Assembly: GCA_015259125.1 (NCBI GenBank)
Contig: JABZGR010000003.1
Coordinates: forward strand, 1-64,000
Length of the DNA stretch: 64,000 bases
Direction of reading: 5' to 3'
Origin: Alloprevotella tannerae
GTDB taxonomy: Bacteria > Bacteroidota > Bacteroidia > Bacteroidales > Bacteroidaceae
The notes under the pieces were generated by a model that was not told the DNA's origin, did not search any database, and saw nothing but the letters and a program-made list of their open reading frames with translations. The position numbers and the translations under genes are program-made. How positions within the stretch are numbered: position 1 is the first letter of the stretch; every line of letters starts with the position of its first letter. Of the stretch, positions 34,553 through 44,120 are shown in pieces.

Positions 34553-34924
34553 ATGAAAAAATTAACCTTATTCATTAGTTTAGCAGCTTGCGCTTTTGTC
34601 GCCAAAGCTGATCGGTATCAAATCACATGTTGTGATGGATCTATACACATAGTTACATATACCCATGAAGTAATCCAAGGAAATGAAGATAAATTACCTG
34701 TACTAGGTTCTAAAGGAGAAAAAGAGTTAGCTCATTTCTTAGGTCAACTACATTGCTCAAATGGCTGCTACATCTCTGTCTGCAAAATCATCGTAGAAAG
34801 TGGCCCCAATCAATCTTCCACGAAAGCCCAGCCAGCCCTCAAGACTGAAAGCCTAAAGAAGTTACTCAAGACTATCCGCGACGACAACAAAGTTGCACTT
34901 TGCGCTCAAGCGGAGCAGCAATAG
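34553..34924 (+). CDS. Small secreted protein of unknown function
   Basis: A 123-residue protein with a clear signal peptide (MKKLTLFISLAACAFVAKA). The mature part has five cysteines (CC in YQITCCDG, LHCSNGC, VCK) plus one near the C-terminus, suggesting disulfides or a metal site. Family not recognised. It and the next gene are visibly more AT-rich than their surroundings. It lies 80 bp before the GLPGLI gene on the same strand and could be co-transcribed. Confidence 0.6.
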   Translation: MKKLTLFISLAACAFVAKADRYQITCCDGSIHIVTYTHEVIQGNEDKLPVLGSKGEKELAHFLGQLHCSNGCYISVCKIIVESGPNQSSTKAQPALKTESLKKLLKTIRDDNKVALCAQAEQQ

Positions 34925-35004
34925 CCGCCCCCCCAAAGGAGCGTTCTTATCAGCGCTCCGAATAATTCAATCCGCTTTTCGTAGACCTCAAGACACACCC
35001 TTTT

Positions 35005-35856
35005 ATGAAAAAAATTTTTTTCCTTCTCCCTTTCCTTAGTTTAGTACTAACAGACTCTTATGCACAATTCAGTATGTTAGATCCTCGCTTTAGCGATGAT
35101 TTCATCATTCCCGAAAACTATTGGGAACCCAAAGATACATTGGCTAATCACGTTGATTTTGTATGCATCTTCGAATATAATGTTGTCGATACCGTTCTCC
35201 ATGAAGCAAGAAACTATAATTTGATTTTACAATGCTCAGATACGGTTGCTACATTCTCTGATTTTTACGACTACAAAGAAGATTCCCTTATAACAGCACA
35301 TCATAGAAAGATTACCGTGGGTGAATATCGTCCGATTTTCAATCAAGCTATGAGAGAATCTTCCAACTATAACTACTGTCTCTTCTACAAACGTAATTTC
35401 TATCGCCGTAATGACTCTTTTATCGGACGATCTTTCTATTATGAAGAATCATTACCAAAATGGGATTGGAAACTTTACGAAGAAACCAGAAGAGTCTGTG
35501 GTTACGTATGCCACAAGGCCGTAGCTAAACATGCAGGCCGCATTTGGACGGCTTGGTATACAGAAGAAATTCCTTCCAATGCCGGTCCTTGGTTGCTTTA
35601 TGGTCTTCCCGGCCTCATCTTAGCCGCAACAGATAATACCGGCACACATAGTTTCGAAGCCATATCTCTACAAAAGCCGGCCTTACCTCAATTGCTTTGG
35701 AAGAAAAAGACAATAAAACAAACAAGAAGTTACTCACTCAAATCAGAATATAACCAAGCATTCCACGCCTCGAGTTTATTCGAAGCAGCCGGCGTCGTTA
35801 GCGACACAAAGTTTGAAGATAAACGGCGCTTCTACAATCCGCTCGAGTTAGAATAA
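35005..35856 (+). CDS. GLPGLI family protein
   Basis: A 283-residue secreted protein with a signal peptide (cleavage after SYA). The family motif appears as PWLLYGLPGLIL with the preceding WTAWYTEEIP, a hallmark of the Bacteroidetes GLPGLI family. These genes often sit next to a TonB-dependent or carboxypeptidase-regulatory outer-membrane protein, as here, where the next ATG is 13 bp downstream. Function unknown; a shared role with the outer-membrane protein is inferred from synteny. It is AT-richer than the flanking clpB and recA regions. Confidence 0.85.
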   Translation: MKKIFFLLPFLSLVLTDSYAQFSMLDPRFSDDFIIPENYWEPKDTLANHVDFVCIFEYNVVDTVLHEARNYNLILQCSDTVATFSDFYDYKEDSLITAHHRKITVGEYRPIFNQAMRESSNYNYCLFYKRNFYRRNDSFIGRSFYYEESLPKWDWKLYEETRRVCGYVCHKAVAKHAGRIWTAWYTEEIPSNAGPWLLYGLPGLILAATDNTGTHSFEAISLQKPALPQLLWKKKTIKQTRSYSLKSEYNQAFHASSLFEAAGVVSDTKFEDKRRFYNPLELE

Positions 35857-35869
35857 ATTTCTTTTGCCT

Positions 35870-38485
35870 ATGTTGCGCCCGCTACTTTCTATGTTGCTGG
35901 CCTTGGTAGCTACCTTTACTGTAGCGCAAACAACGTTGCGCGGTAAGGTTTCCGATGAGAAAAATCTCCTCCTCGGCTCCGTAACTGTAAAGGCCTACAT
36001 CGCCGGCAAAAGTAATATACTTGCTTACACGCGCACTGACGATCGGGGGACTTTCTCCTTACCCGTCAGCACGCCGGTTCAGCGTCTCACCTTGAAGTTC
36101 AGCCGAATGGGTTATCGTACCGAAACGCTGGAAGTCGACAATCGAGATACGCTCCTCAACGTACAGCTCCACACAAGCGACGACGAGTTGCGCGAAGTGA
36201 CCGTACGCGCCCCAATTGTCAGAAAACTTGGCGACACGATCTCTTACAACGTCGACCAACTCAAAGCAAAATCCGACCGCTACATAGAAGACGTCATCCG
36301 GCGCATACCCGGCATCTCGATTAACGCAAGCGGGCAGATCAAATATCAAGGAGAGGACATCAACCACTTTTATATCGAAGGCGTGGATATGCTTGAGGGC
36401 AACTATATGCTGGCCACGCAAAACGTACGCCCGGACGATATAGCCTCCGTCGATGTTTACGAAAACCATCAAGCCATCAAAGCCCTCAAAGACCGAGAAT
36501 TTTCCAAGCGGGCAGCGCTCAATCTGAAGCTAAAGAAAAAGAGTCTGCTCCGCCCCATCGGAGAAGCAAAAGCCGGCATCGGAGTTGGCAAAAATCCCAC
36601 TTGGTTAGGCGGTCTCTTCGGCCTTTTCATTGCCTCCGGCCATCAACATTTGCTCACCGGAAAGGGTAATAACTTCAGCGAAAACTACAACGGACAGGGG
36701 GGCGGTGGTTATTTCTCGCCCGACGTCCCTGCGCCCACAGCTCAATATGCTTTCGCTGATTTACCTTTCGGCAGTTCGGTTTTCCCCCAAGGGCGCTATT
36801 ATCACAATCGCTCCGCCATGGGATCGGTCAACAACATCTTTAAGATCGACAAAGACCGCCAGCTGACTGTCAATGCCGATTATGCTTTCAACGACAACCA
36901 CTTCGACCAGCAGAAGCGAACGGAATATTATGCCGCCGGTGCAGCGCCCGTCCTCGTCATCGAAGACAACGCCGCCCGCCTTCGTCAGCAAAGCGCCCGC
37001 ATCCGCCTGCGTTGGGAGCGCAATGCAGATCGTATCTTTTTCACCAATGCTTTAGACCTTGAGGGAATATTTCTGCGCAATCGCTTCAATCTCTCTGCCG
37101 CCGAGGTCAGGCAGTCGAACCTGCAAAATCGATTCTCCGCTGCCGATCGATTGGAATGGACACGCCAAGGCGGCAAACGCGGTTACCTGCAAATCATATC
37201 GCAGATCGGCATCACCAATATCCCGAAGAATCATATCGAAGCCCTCTCCACTCGTGCTGATACGCTGCTCCTGAGGCAGGCCGCCACAGGACTTTGTATC
37301 TCTACAGCCACCTCATCCACCTTATCTTGGCTCTTGGGCGGCAATGGACGCGCCGGCTCGCTCGGAAGCACGTTTAGCTTGCGCACGCTTTTCGACAATT
37401 ACCAATCCGAACAGCACCGCTTCCATCCCACCACCGACAACGATGTACACGGCTATCGCCTCACAGCCGGCGCTTCTCTCTTCTACAAGGTCTACTTCCT
37501 TCGACTACGCTGGGAAGCCTCATTACCAATCAACTTTTACAGCCTACGTTATCGCAACGTGACAGACCGCAGTACTTATCTACTGAATCGTCCTTACCTT
37601 TCTCCCCATCTTTCTGTGTTAGGCCGACTGATTAAGGACGTAAATATGGAGATCGGAGCCGGCATAACGCATACGATAGGCGACATGACCAACTTCATTA
37701 CCCATCCCATCTACACGACTTATCGGGATCTCGTCACGCAAGGTAATGGTACGATGAATTTCAGCAAACGGCAGTATGTCGATGCCACCATCTTTCAACG
37801 CGATGTCTATAAAGGGCGTTCGTTCAAGCTTTTTGGCGGCTATTCCGTAACCAATCATAACCGACTTAATGGTATGCAGGTTTCCGATGGCATCACCATT
37901 ACAGAACAAGTAGCCAACAACAATAAACAGAAGATGTGGAACTGCGGACTGGCTCTGATGAAGCATGATTATGGAACGCACTTGGTGCTCAAGCTATCGG
38001 GTGATGTGATGGGCAGCTCTACCGCCTTCTTGCGTAATACGCAGACTTTAACCTCAAGAAATCTTCGCGTACGGCTTGCAGCAAGCGCAGAAAAGCCGTT
38101 GTTTCGCAATGCTGTCAACCTTATCCTCAATGCGGCCTGGGGGAACGCTGCCGGCAGCATCCAAGGCTTACCGAGCAGTTTCTCCGCCCTCAATACCTTT
38201 GATGGCGGTGCAAGGTTACTCATCTACCCCGCAAAGAATTGGGAATTGCGCCTGTCCGGTAGCTACAACGCTACGGAACGCCGAGCGCGCCACTTTGTCC
38301 ACGCTTTCTTCCTCGATGCCGGCGTGCGGTGGAGCAAGGGCCGCTTCGATTTCGAACTCAATGGGCGCAACTTAACCAACTGCCGGCAATACACCATCCG
38401 AGAATATATCTTGAATGATGTATATACCTACACGTATTTTCTACGTCCTGCAGAGTGTCTCCTTTCGATTAAATACAAATTCTGA
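35870..38485 (+). CDS. TonB-dependent-receptor-like outer-membrane protein
   Basis: An 871-residue protein. A signal peptide is followed by a carboxypeptidase-regulatory-like beta-sandwich (about 22-100), a plug domain with VIRRIPGISINASGQIKYQG and FYIEGVDML, and a long C-terminal barrel of alternating aromatic strands ending ECLLSIKYKF. This is the SusC-like subtype that pairs with GLPGLI genes. I use ATG 35870; the frame continues back to a TTG at 35864. Substrate not predictable; no SusD-like partner follows. Confidence 0.85.
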   Translation: MLRPLLSMLLALVATFTVAQTTLRGKVSDEKNLLLGSVTVKAYIAGKSNILAYTRTDDRGTFSLPVSTPVQRLTLKFSRMGYRTETLEVDNRDTLLNVQLHTSDDELREVTVRAPIVRKLGDTISYNVDQLKAKSDRYIEDVIRRIPGISINASGQIKYQGEDINHFYIEGVDMLEGNYMLATQNVRPDDIASVDVYENHQAIKALKDREFSKRAALNLKLKKKSLLRPIGEAKAGIGVGKNPTWLGGLFGLFIASGHQHLLTGKGNNFSENYNGQGGGGYFSPDVPAPTAQYAFADLPFGSSVFPQGRYYHNRSAMGSVNNIFKIDKDRQLTVNADYAFNDNHFDQQKRTEYYAAGAAPVLVIEDNAARLRQQSARIRLRWERNADRIFFTNALDLEGIFLRNRFNLSAAEVRQSNLQNRFSAADRLEWTRQGGKRGYLQIISQIGITNIPKNHIEALSTRADTLLLRQAATGLCISTATSSTLSWLLGGNGRAGSLGSTFSLRTLFDNYQSEQHRFHPTTDNDVHGYRLTAGASLFYKVYFLRLRWEASLPINFYSLRYRNVTDRSTYLLNRPYLSPHLSVLGRLIKDVNMEIGAGITHTIGDMTNFITHPIYTTYRDLVTQGNGTMNFSKRQYVDATIFQRDVYKGRSFKLFGGYSVTNHNRLNGMQVSDGITITEQVANNNKQKMWNCGLALMKHDYGTHLVLKLSGDVMGSSTAFLRNTQTLTSRNLRVRLAASAEKPLFRNAVNLILNAAWGNAAGSIQGLPSSFSALNTFDGGARLLIYPAKNWELRLSGSYNATERRARHFVHAFFLDAGVRWSKGRFDFELNGRNLTNCRQYTIREYILNDVYTYTYFLRPAECLLSIKYKF

Positions 38486-38756
38486 CCTACCGTCCGGCCG
38501 AATAGCGAGCGGCGCCAATCACCGCTCGTTTATCTACAACAAGATTTCCCACAAAATGCGGCAAATACGCCTTGTTTGCCGCAATAATACGACCTTTTTC
38601 GCCTCACCTTCGCACGCCGCAGACTGACCATTGACCGCCCGCCGCGCCCACTTACTTTTGCGCAAGGGGAGAAGCCGCTTCCGCCCCACAACAGTTGGAT
38701 AAAAAATGCCCCATCCTTACCTGCGTACGCCCCAAGCGGCACAAAGCGCGCGTACC

Positions 38757-38830
38757 ATCGTGAGCGTAGACCTTTTTCATCACGAGCGCAAAGGTGTACG
38801 CTCACGATGAAAAGTACTTTTTATCGTGAT
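38757..38830. repeat. Family B array B2: four boxes, 22-bp period
   Basis: ATCGTGAG (38757), ATCACGAG (38779), CTCACGAT (38801) and ATCGTGAT (38823), exactly 22 bp apart. All fit MTCRYGAK. The spacers vary more than in B1 and B3. Confidence 0.9.
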
Positions 38831-39034
38831 GAAAAACCAAAAACAGCAAAGCAAAGCCCTTTGCAAGCGAAGCGCGCGCACGCAAAATCCGGACAAAGAC
38901 GGGCGCAAAAGGCCACTCGCTATGGCGACAATGAGCGCAAGTCGATGGGCGGACAAAATAGATGGAAGCCGGAAAAGAAGAAAGAAAAGAAAAACGAGTG
39001 GGCGGCATTTTTAACAGCCCAAAGGGCAAATACA

Positions 39035-39066
39035 TTTGGCCGACTAAGGGAAAAAGCTTAAATTTG
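39035..39066 (+). promoter_or_regulatory. Promoter of recA
   Basis: TTTG (39035-39038), 20 nt, TAAATTTG (39059-39066). It is a full consensus Bacteroidetes promoter and places the recA start downstream at 39133. No LexA-type operator was recognised. Confidence 0.85.
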
Positions 39067-39132
39067 CGAATCATTTTTGCCGCATTATCTAAAGATAAAA
39101 TCAGGCATTTACCATCAGCAAATCAACCGACA

Positions 39133-40161
39133 ATGGCTAAAAAAGAAGATACAGCAAACCAAGGCGCGAGCGAGAAACTCAAAGCCTTGCAGGCCGCAAT
39201 GGCCAAGATTGAGAAAGATTTTGGCAAAGGCTCTATTATGAAATTAGACGACGAGGAAGTCGAAGATATTGAAGTCATTCCGACGGGGAGCATTGCCCTC
39301 AACGATGCACTCGGCGTGGGCGGTTATCCTAAAGGCCGCATCATCGAAATCTATGGCCCTGAAGGCTCCGGAAAGACGACGCTGGCCATCCACGCCATAG
39401 CCGAAGCGCAGCGACGGGGCGGCATCGCGGCCTTTATCGACGCCGAACACGCTTTTGATCGCTTCTACGCGGAAAAATTGGGCGTCAATCTGAGCGAATT
39501 GCTGATCTCACAGCCGGACAACGGCGAGCAGGCGCTTGAGATCGCCGACCAGCTGATTCGCTCGTCGGCCATCGACATCATCGTGATCGACTCCGTGGCG
39601 GCGCTGACGCCGAAAGCGGAAATAGAAGGTGACATGGGCGACAACAAAGTAGGCTTGCAGGCCCGCTTGATGAGTCAGGCGCTACGCAAACTCACCTCTA
39701 CGATCAGCAAGACCAACACGACGTGCATCTTTATCAACCAGTTGCGCGAAAAGATCGGCATCACCTTTGGCAATCCGGAGACGACGACGGGCGGCAATGC
39801 CTTGAAGTTCTACTCCAGCGTGCGCTTAGACATTCGCAAAGCGACCAGCTTGAAAGATGGCGACCACGTCTACGGCAATCTTGTACGCGTGAAGGTCGTA
39901 AAGAACAAGGTAGCGCCGCCGTTCCGCAAGGTAGAATTTGAAATTACGTTTGGTGAGGGCATTTCTCACATCGGTGAGATCGTCGATCTGGGCGTCGAAT
40001 TGGAAATCATCAAAAAGAGTGGTTCGTGGTTTAGCTATGGGGAAACCCGACTCTGCCAAGGACGCGATGCACTCAAGCGCTTGCTGGCCGACAACATTGA
40101 GTTGACGGAAGAAATAGAAGAGCAGATCAAGGCGGCGCTGCACGAAAGAAGAGCAAAATAA
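39133..40161 (+). CDS. recA: Recombinase RecA
   Basis: A 342-residue recombinase for homologous recombination and SOS signalling. It has Walker A GPEGSGKT (75-82), the Walker B IIVIDSVAAL, loop L1 and L2 regions (MGDNKVGLQARLMSQALRK; FGNPETTTGGNALKFY) and a C-terminal domain. The frame is open upstream to 38962, but the promoter lies inside that stretch, so ATG 39133 is the real start. Length is normal for RecA. Confidence 0.97.
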   Translation: MAKKEDTANQGASEKLKALQAAMAKIEKDFGKGSIMKLDDEEVEDIEVIPTGSIALNDALGVGGYPKGRIIEIYGPEGSGKTTLAIHAIAEAQRRGGIAAFIDAEHAFDRFYAEKLGVNLSELLISQPDNGEQALEIADQLIRSSAIDIIVIDSVAALTPKAEIEGDMGDNKVGLQARLMSQALRKLTSTISKTNTTCIFINQLREKIGITFGNPETTTGGNALKFYSSVRLDIRKATSLKDGDHVYGNLVRVKVVKNKVAPPFRKVEFEITFGEGISHIGEIVDLGVELEIIKKSGSWFSYGETRLCQGRDALKRLLADNIELTEEIEEQIKAALHERRAK

Positions 40162-40215
40162 AAAATGCCGCGTCAGATAAAGGAAATCTGAGGCGCGCAG
40201 ACGAGACATTTTTTT
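40160..40215. terminator. Possible bidirectional terminator, recA / HD gene
   Basis: AAAAAATG (40160-40167) pairs with CATTTTTT (40207-40214). Inside, GCGTCAGAT (40170-40178) pairs imperfectly with ATCTGAGGCGC (40186-40196). The stem is interrupted, but its A- and T-runs suit both directions. Confidence 0.5.
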
Positions 40216-40395
40216 ACGATAATAATTTTAGGGTTTGGCCGAGTGGGGACGTGATGTCGCTACTCGGCTTTTTGCAGGCTACAAGTCGGATGGCAACTTC
40301 ATGCTGCGAAGGTTTGCAAACGGCATGGAAGCGCTGATCGCCACCGAAATGCCGCTCCATCGACGCCGTTGAAGCCGGAAGCCAGCGAAAGAGCG

Positions 40396-40932
40396 TCATC
40401 CGTAGCGCTCGTCCCACGCTTGGAAGATGGCCGGACTTTTTGGGCCAAACTTAGCCAAGCTCTTCACGACTTGGGCTGCGGTCTTCTCCGCGTCGGGGTG
40501 ACTTTTCGAGAAAAATTTATCGGCATAGCAGATTACTTTTTCCGCTTCCGTCTCCGGCCGGAAGTCTTCAAGTGGTAGCGGTAGCCCCTGACGACGTATG
40601 TCTTCAGCCGTTAACCCCGTGCCGGTGTGACGTTCGCAGATGCGCGCCAAATCTTCGCGTCCCTCCTTACGCATCAGTTCAGCGCCAAGACGTCCGTGCA
40701 AGAGATAAGGCTCGCTGCCGTGGCAAAAAATGCCGGGCGCGTCGGTCAGAAATATGCCTACATCGTGGAGCATTGCCCCTTCATAGACCAATTGTCGGTC
40801 GAGCTGCAACTCTGGGTGGCGCTCGCAAACGGCCAAGGCCTTTTCGGCCACCTGCCGACTGTGCTTCAAGAGCAAACGCCTCAAGGGGTCGTCGGCCGGA
40901 TAGTACTTATATATAATGTCTAAGGGATTCAT
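40396..40932 (-). CDS. HD domain protein (predicted phosphohydrolase)
   Basis: A 178-residue cytosolic HD-superfamily protein. Metal ligands appear as H24 (HSRQVAEKA), the HD pair H56-D57 (GAMLHDVGIF), H80 in a LHGRLGAE helix and H102 (CERHTGTGL). Substrate unknown; related small HD proteins in Bacteroidetes are often annotated as HDIG-domain proteins. Its ATG overlaps the folB stop as ATGA, so the two are translationally coupled. Confidence 0.85.
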   Translation of the reverse strand: MNPLDIIYKYYPADDPLRRLLLKHSRQVAEKALAVCERHPELQLDRQLVYEGAMLHDVGIFLTDAPGIFCHGSEPYLLHGRLGAELMRKEGREDLARICERHTGTGLTAEDIRRQGLPLPLEDFRPETEAEKVICYADKFFSKSHPDAEKTAAQVVKSLAKFGPKSPAIFQAWDERYG

Positions 40933-41297
40933 CGCGTGGCAGTGAGGAGAACGGCTGCTTTAGCGCCGTCGGCAGAGAACGGAGGATTGATTTTCGTAAC
41001 TTCGACGGCGGCTTTCTCCAGATCAAAACGATTGAAAAGGCGGGTCAGAATGCGCTGCGCCACGTGCTCGAGCAAGGCTGACGGAGCGGCCATCTCCGCC
41101 TGTACGATTTGGTAGGCTTCGGCGTAATTGACCGTCCCATCGAGTTGATCCGTGTAGGTAGCATCAGCCGATGCACGCAAAGTAAGGCAAAGATTGACGT
41201 AGTAGTCGTTGCCCACAACGCGCTCTTGCGGCAACACACCATGATAAGCGCGAAAACGCAAGTCGGAGAGTCGTATTTCAGTTGGATGAATGTGCAT
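40929..41297 (-). CDS. folB: Dihydroneopterin aldolase
   Basis: A 122-residue folate-pathway enzyme that cleaves 7,8-dihydroneopterin to 6-hydroxymethyl-dihydropterin. It shows LRFRAYHGVLPQERVVGNDYYVNL (about 12-35), NYAEAYQIV and a terminal VEVTKINPP strand, with normal family length. It precedes the HD gene with a 4-bp overlap. About 300 bp of non-coding DNA separates it from murF-alr upstream. Confidence 0.93.
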   Translation of the reverse strand: MHIHPTEIRLSDLRFRAYHGVLPQERVVGNDYYVNLCLTLRASADATYTDQLDGTVNYAEAYQIVQAEMAAPSALLEHVAQRILTRLFNRFDLEKAAVEVTKINPPFSADGAKAAVLLTATR

Positions 41298-41601
41298 TTT
41301 CAGTATGGTTTCGTTGATAATTGGTTAAAGGAAATGCATTGTCAGCGTTTGCGACGCCTTGATCGCTTTTTGTCGGTTCGCAAGGCACCTGCGCCGGTTC
41401 AGCACAGAAAATGATTAACCGCATATCTGCTATGGTTAAGCAAACATGCGGTTGGATCAATTTTTTATCTCTATATTTAGCTCTTGTGTAATGCAAAGAT
41501 ACGGCGAAACGACGCACTTGTGCGCCATAAGATACGTTTTCCTTCCGTTTGTTTGCGTTATTTAAAAAGAGCATTTCGATTTTGTCAAGTCAAACATGCA
41601 A
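41298..41601. other. 304-bp intergenic region between murF-alr and folB
   Basis: No gene. It contains a possible minus-strand -7 element TATCTTTG (41494-41501) about 200 bp before folB. It also holds an 8-bp inverted repeat, AACCGCAT (41417-41424) and ATGCGGTT (41446-41453), followed on the plus strand by TTTTTT. Confidence 0.6.
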
Positions 41602-44076
41602 TCATTCTTGATAATAGATGCGCTTTACGCGATTGCTAACGCTCGTCAGGATCTCGTAAGGTATCGTTTCGAGGGCATCACTCAAGACCGTGATGGGCAA
41701 ATGTGGGCCGAAAACTTCCACACTATCGCCCTCCTTGCAGGGAATGTCGGTGACGTCGATCATACAAACGTCCATACAAATATTGCCTACGTAATAGGCC
41801 TTCCGGCCATTGACCAAGCAGTAGGCATGCCGATTGCCCAAATGGCGATTTAGTCCGTCGGCATACCCGATAGGGATGGCGGCGATGCGGGAATTGCGCT
41901 CGAGGACGCCCTTTCGACTATAGCCGACGGTCTCGCCGGCCTGCACATCACGGATTTGGAGAATGGTCGTTTTAAGTGTCGTCACATTATTGATAATATG
42001 ATTGTCGATCGGATCTACCCCGTACAAGCCAAGGCCAAGGCGGACCATGTCGAGGTGGCGCTGCGGAAAGCGCTCGATGCCGGCACTGTTGCAGATATGG
42101 CGCAAGATCTTATGCGGAAAAGCAACCTGCAACTGCTGCGAGGCTTTGTCGAAGAGTTCAAATTGATGATCGGAGAAAGCGTCGAACGCGGGACTGTCGC
42201 TACCCACAAAATGGGAGAAGACGGAGCGCGGGATCAAGGCGGCTTGATGGTGGAGGCGGTCGATCAAGGCCGGCATATCGCGGAGCGGATCAAAGCCGAG
42301 GCGCTTCATACCCGTATCGAGCTTGATGTGGATCGGGAAATTGGTGATGCCTTGCTGTTTGGCAGCGCGAATTAGGGCTTCCAACAAACCAAAATCATAG
42401 ACTTCGGGCTCTAAATCGTAGGCAAAGAGGGTATTGAACGAGGACATCTCGGGATTCATGATAATGATATTGCTCGTAATACCGGCCTTGCGCAGGTCGG
42501 CGCCCTCATCGGCGACGGCGACAGCCAGATAATCGACGCCGCGATCTTGCAGGGTTTTCGCGATTTCCACACTTCCGGCACCGTAGGCGGAGGCTTTGAC
42601 CATACAAACAATCTTCGTCTCGGGCCGCATGAAACTGCGAAAATAATTAAGATTGGCCGCGATGGCCGCTAAGTCGACTTCGAGGATCGTTTCGTGCACC
42701 TTGAGCGAGAGGAGTTCGGTCAGCGCCTCAAAATTATAAGCTCTTGCGCCCTTCAGCAGCACCATTTCATTACGTAAACGGCCGACTTTGCCGCTCTCTA
42801 ACAGGGCTTTCGTCGTCGGATAAAAGACGGCATCGATCTTAAACAAACCTTGCATCGCCGAAAGATCAGGGCCGACGCCGATAAGTCGGTCCACGCCGCG
42901 GCGGTTTACCATCTCGGCCACTTGCGCATAAAGTTGCTCGCGCGGCATGCCGCTCTGACTGATATCGCTTAAGATTAAGGTCTTTCGCATACCAGCTCTG
43001 TCGGGACGGCGCTGCATAAAATCGAGCGCAATATCCAAGGAGTTGACGTCGGAATTATAACTGTCGTTGATGAGAATGCAGCCGCGAACGCCTTGTTTCA
43101 CCTCCAAGCGCATCGCAACCGGCTCCAAACGAGCCATACGCTGAGCAATAACGGCGGCATCTACGTGCAAGTAGAGGCAAACGGCCAAGCAATGGATGGC
43201 ATTTTGCACGGAAGCTTCATCGGTAAAGGGGATAAAGAAGTCGCTTTCTTGTTGCAGATAGACGTAAGTGATGTGTGTGCGCTCGCTTTCGTGCGCTACT
43301 TTGCGAATAACGAGCGGCCCTTCGTCTTTCGTGCGAGACCAAGCGAGCTGATTGCCGGCAAAGGAGGCTTGGCGCACGCCTTCGGCAACGACAGGATCGT
43401 CGGCGTCGTAAATAAGTACGTCGGCGTCTTTGAACAAGCTCAACTTTTCCGCGCATTTTTCTTCGAGGGAGGTAAAATTCTCTTGATGCGCTTGGCCAAT
43501 GTTGGTCATTACGCCGATGCGGGGCTGAATAATGGGGCGCAAAGCGGACATTTCGCCGGGCTGAGAGATGCCGGCTTCAAAAATGCCCAATTGTGTTTGC
43601 GCGTTGAGCAAACAAACGGATAGCGGAACGCCTACTTGCGAGTTGTAAGAACGCGGTGAGCGCGTAACAACCCATTGAGGTGAGAGCAGTTGGTACAGCC
43701 ATTCCTTGACAATGGTCTTTCCGTTGGAGCCTGTAATGCCTACGACGGGAATATCAAAGCGGCGGCGGTGGCATTCGGCCAAATGCTGGAGCGCTTTCAA
43801 GGGATCTGCAACCACATAAAAGGCAGCAGCGGGAAAGCGGCTCGCATAATCGTCGGGCAAAGCGCTCACCACAAAATCACGCACACCGCGGCGGTAAAGA
43901 TCTGCCACGTATTTGTGGCCATCATTGCGCTGAGAGCGCAAAGCGAAGAAAAGCGTAGCTTCAGGAAAGGCCAAAGAGCGGCTATCCGTCAAAAGCCAAT
44001 CAATATTTTTGTCGGAGTTGGCTCCAAACCGACGCGCATCAATGAGCGCTGTGATCTGTTCCGAGGTATAGTGCAT
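41602..44076 (-). CDS. Bifunctional MurF ligase / alanine racemase
   Basis: An 824-residue fusion. The N-terminal part (about 1-455) is UDP-MurNAc-tripeptide:D-Ala-D-Ala ligase, with ATP loop GSNGKT (116-121) and NDSYNSDV. The C-terminal part (about 458-824) is alanine racemase, with PLP lysine K494 in VKASAYGAG and the racemase motif YGVDP. One chain thus makes D-alanine and uses D-Ala-D-Ala in the last cytosolic peptidoglycan step. The fusion is typical of Bacteroidetes. It lies 44 bp downstream of the GSCFA gene, probably in one operon. Confidence 0.95.
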   Translation of the reverse strand: MHYTSEQITALIDARRFGANSDKNIDWLLTDSRSLAFPEATLFFALRSQRNDGHKYVADLYRRGVRDFVVSALPDDYASRFPAAAFYVVADPLKALQHLAECHRRRFDIPVVGITGSNGKTIVKEWLYQLLSPQWVVTRSPRSYNSQVGVPLSVCLLNAQTQLGIFEAGISQPGEMSALRPIIQPRIGVMTNIGQAHQENFTSLEEKCAEKLSLFKDADVLIYDADDPVVAEGVRQASFAGNQLAWSRTKDEGPLVIRKVAHESERTHITYVYLQQESDFFIPFTDEASVQNAIHCLAVCLYLHVDAAVIAQRMARLEPVAMRLEVKQGVRGCILINDSYNSDVNSLDIALDFMQRRPDRAGMRKTLILSDISQSGMPREQLYAQVAEMVNRRGVDRLIGVGPDLSAMQGLFKIDAVFYPTTKALLESGKVGRLRNEMVLLKGARAYNFEALTELLSLKVHETILEVDLAAIAANLNYFRSFMRPETKIVCMVKASAYGAGSVEIAKTLQDRGVDYLAVAVADEGADLRKAGITSNIIIMNPEMSSFNTLFAYDLEPEVYDFGLLEALIRAAKQQGITNFPIHIKLDTGMKRLGFDPLRDMPALIDRLHHQAALIPRSVFSHFVGSDSPAFDAFSDHQFELFDKASQQLQVAFPHKILRHICNSAGIERFPQRHLDMVRLGLGLYGVDPIDNHIINNVTTLKTTILQIRDVQAGETVGYSRKGVLERNSRIAAIPIGYADGLNRHLGNRHAYCLVNGRKAYYVGNICMDVCMIDVTDIPCKEGDSVEVFGPHLPITVLSDALETIPYEILTSVSNRVKRIYYQE

Positions 44077-44120
44077 AATACTTGGGTGTTATCTTGTTCA
44101 GAAAAGTCGTCATCAAATCG

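Larger units (their letters stand above)
38486..39132. other. 650-bp intergenic region before recA
   Basis: No gene supported. It contains the 22-bp-period array B2 (38757-38830) and the recA promoter (39035-39066). The stretch 38830-39030 is purine-rich and open in several frames, but shows no protein features. Confidence 0.7.

Noticed and set aside
35864..35869. TTG at 35864 as the start of the TonB-like gene
   Set aside because: ATG at 35870 gives a normal signal peptide and follows the GLPGLI stop by 13 bp.
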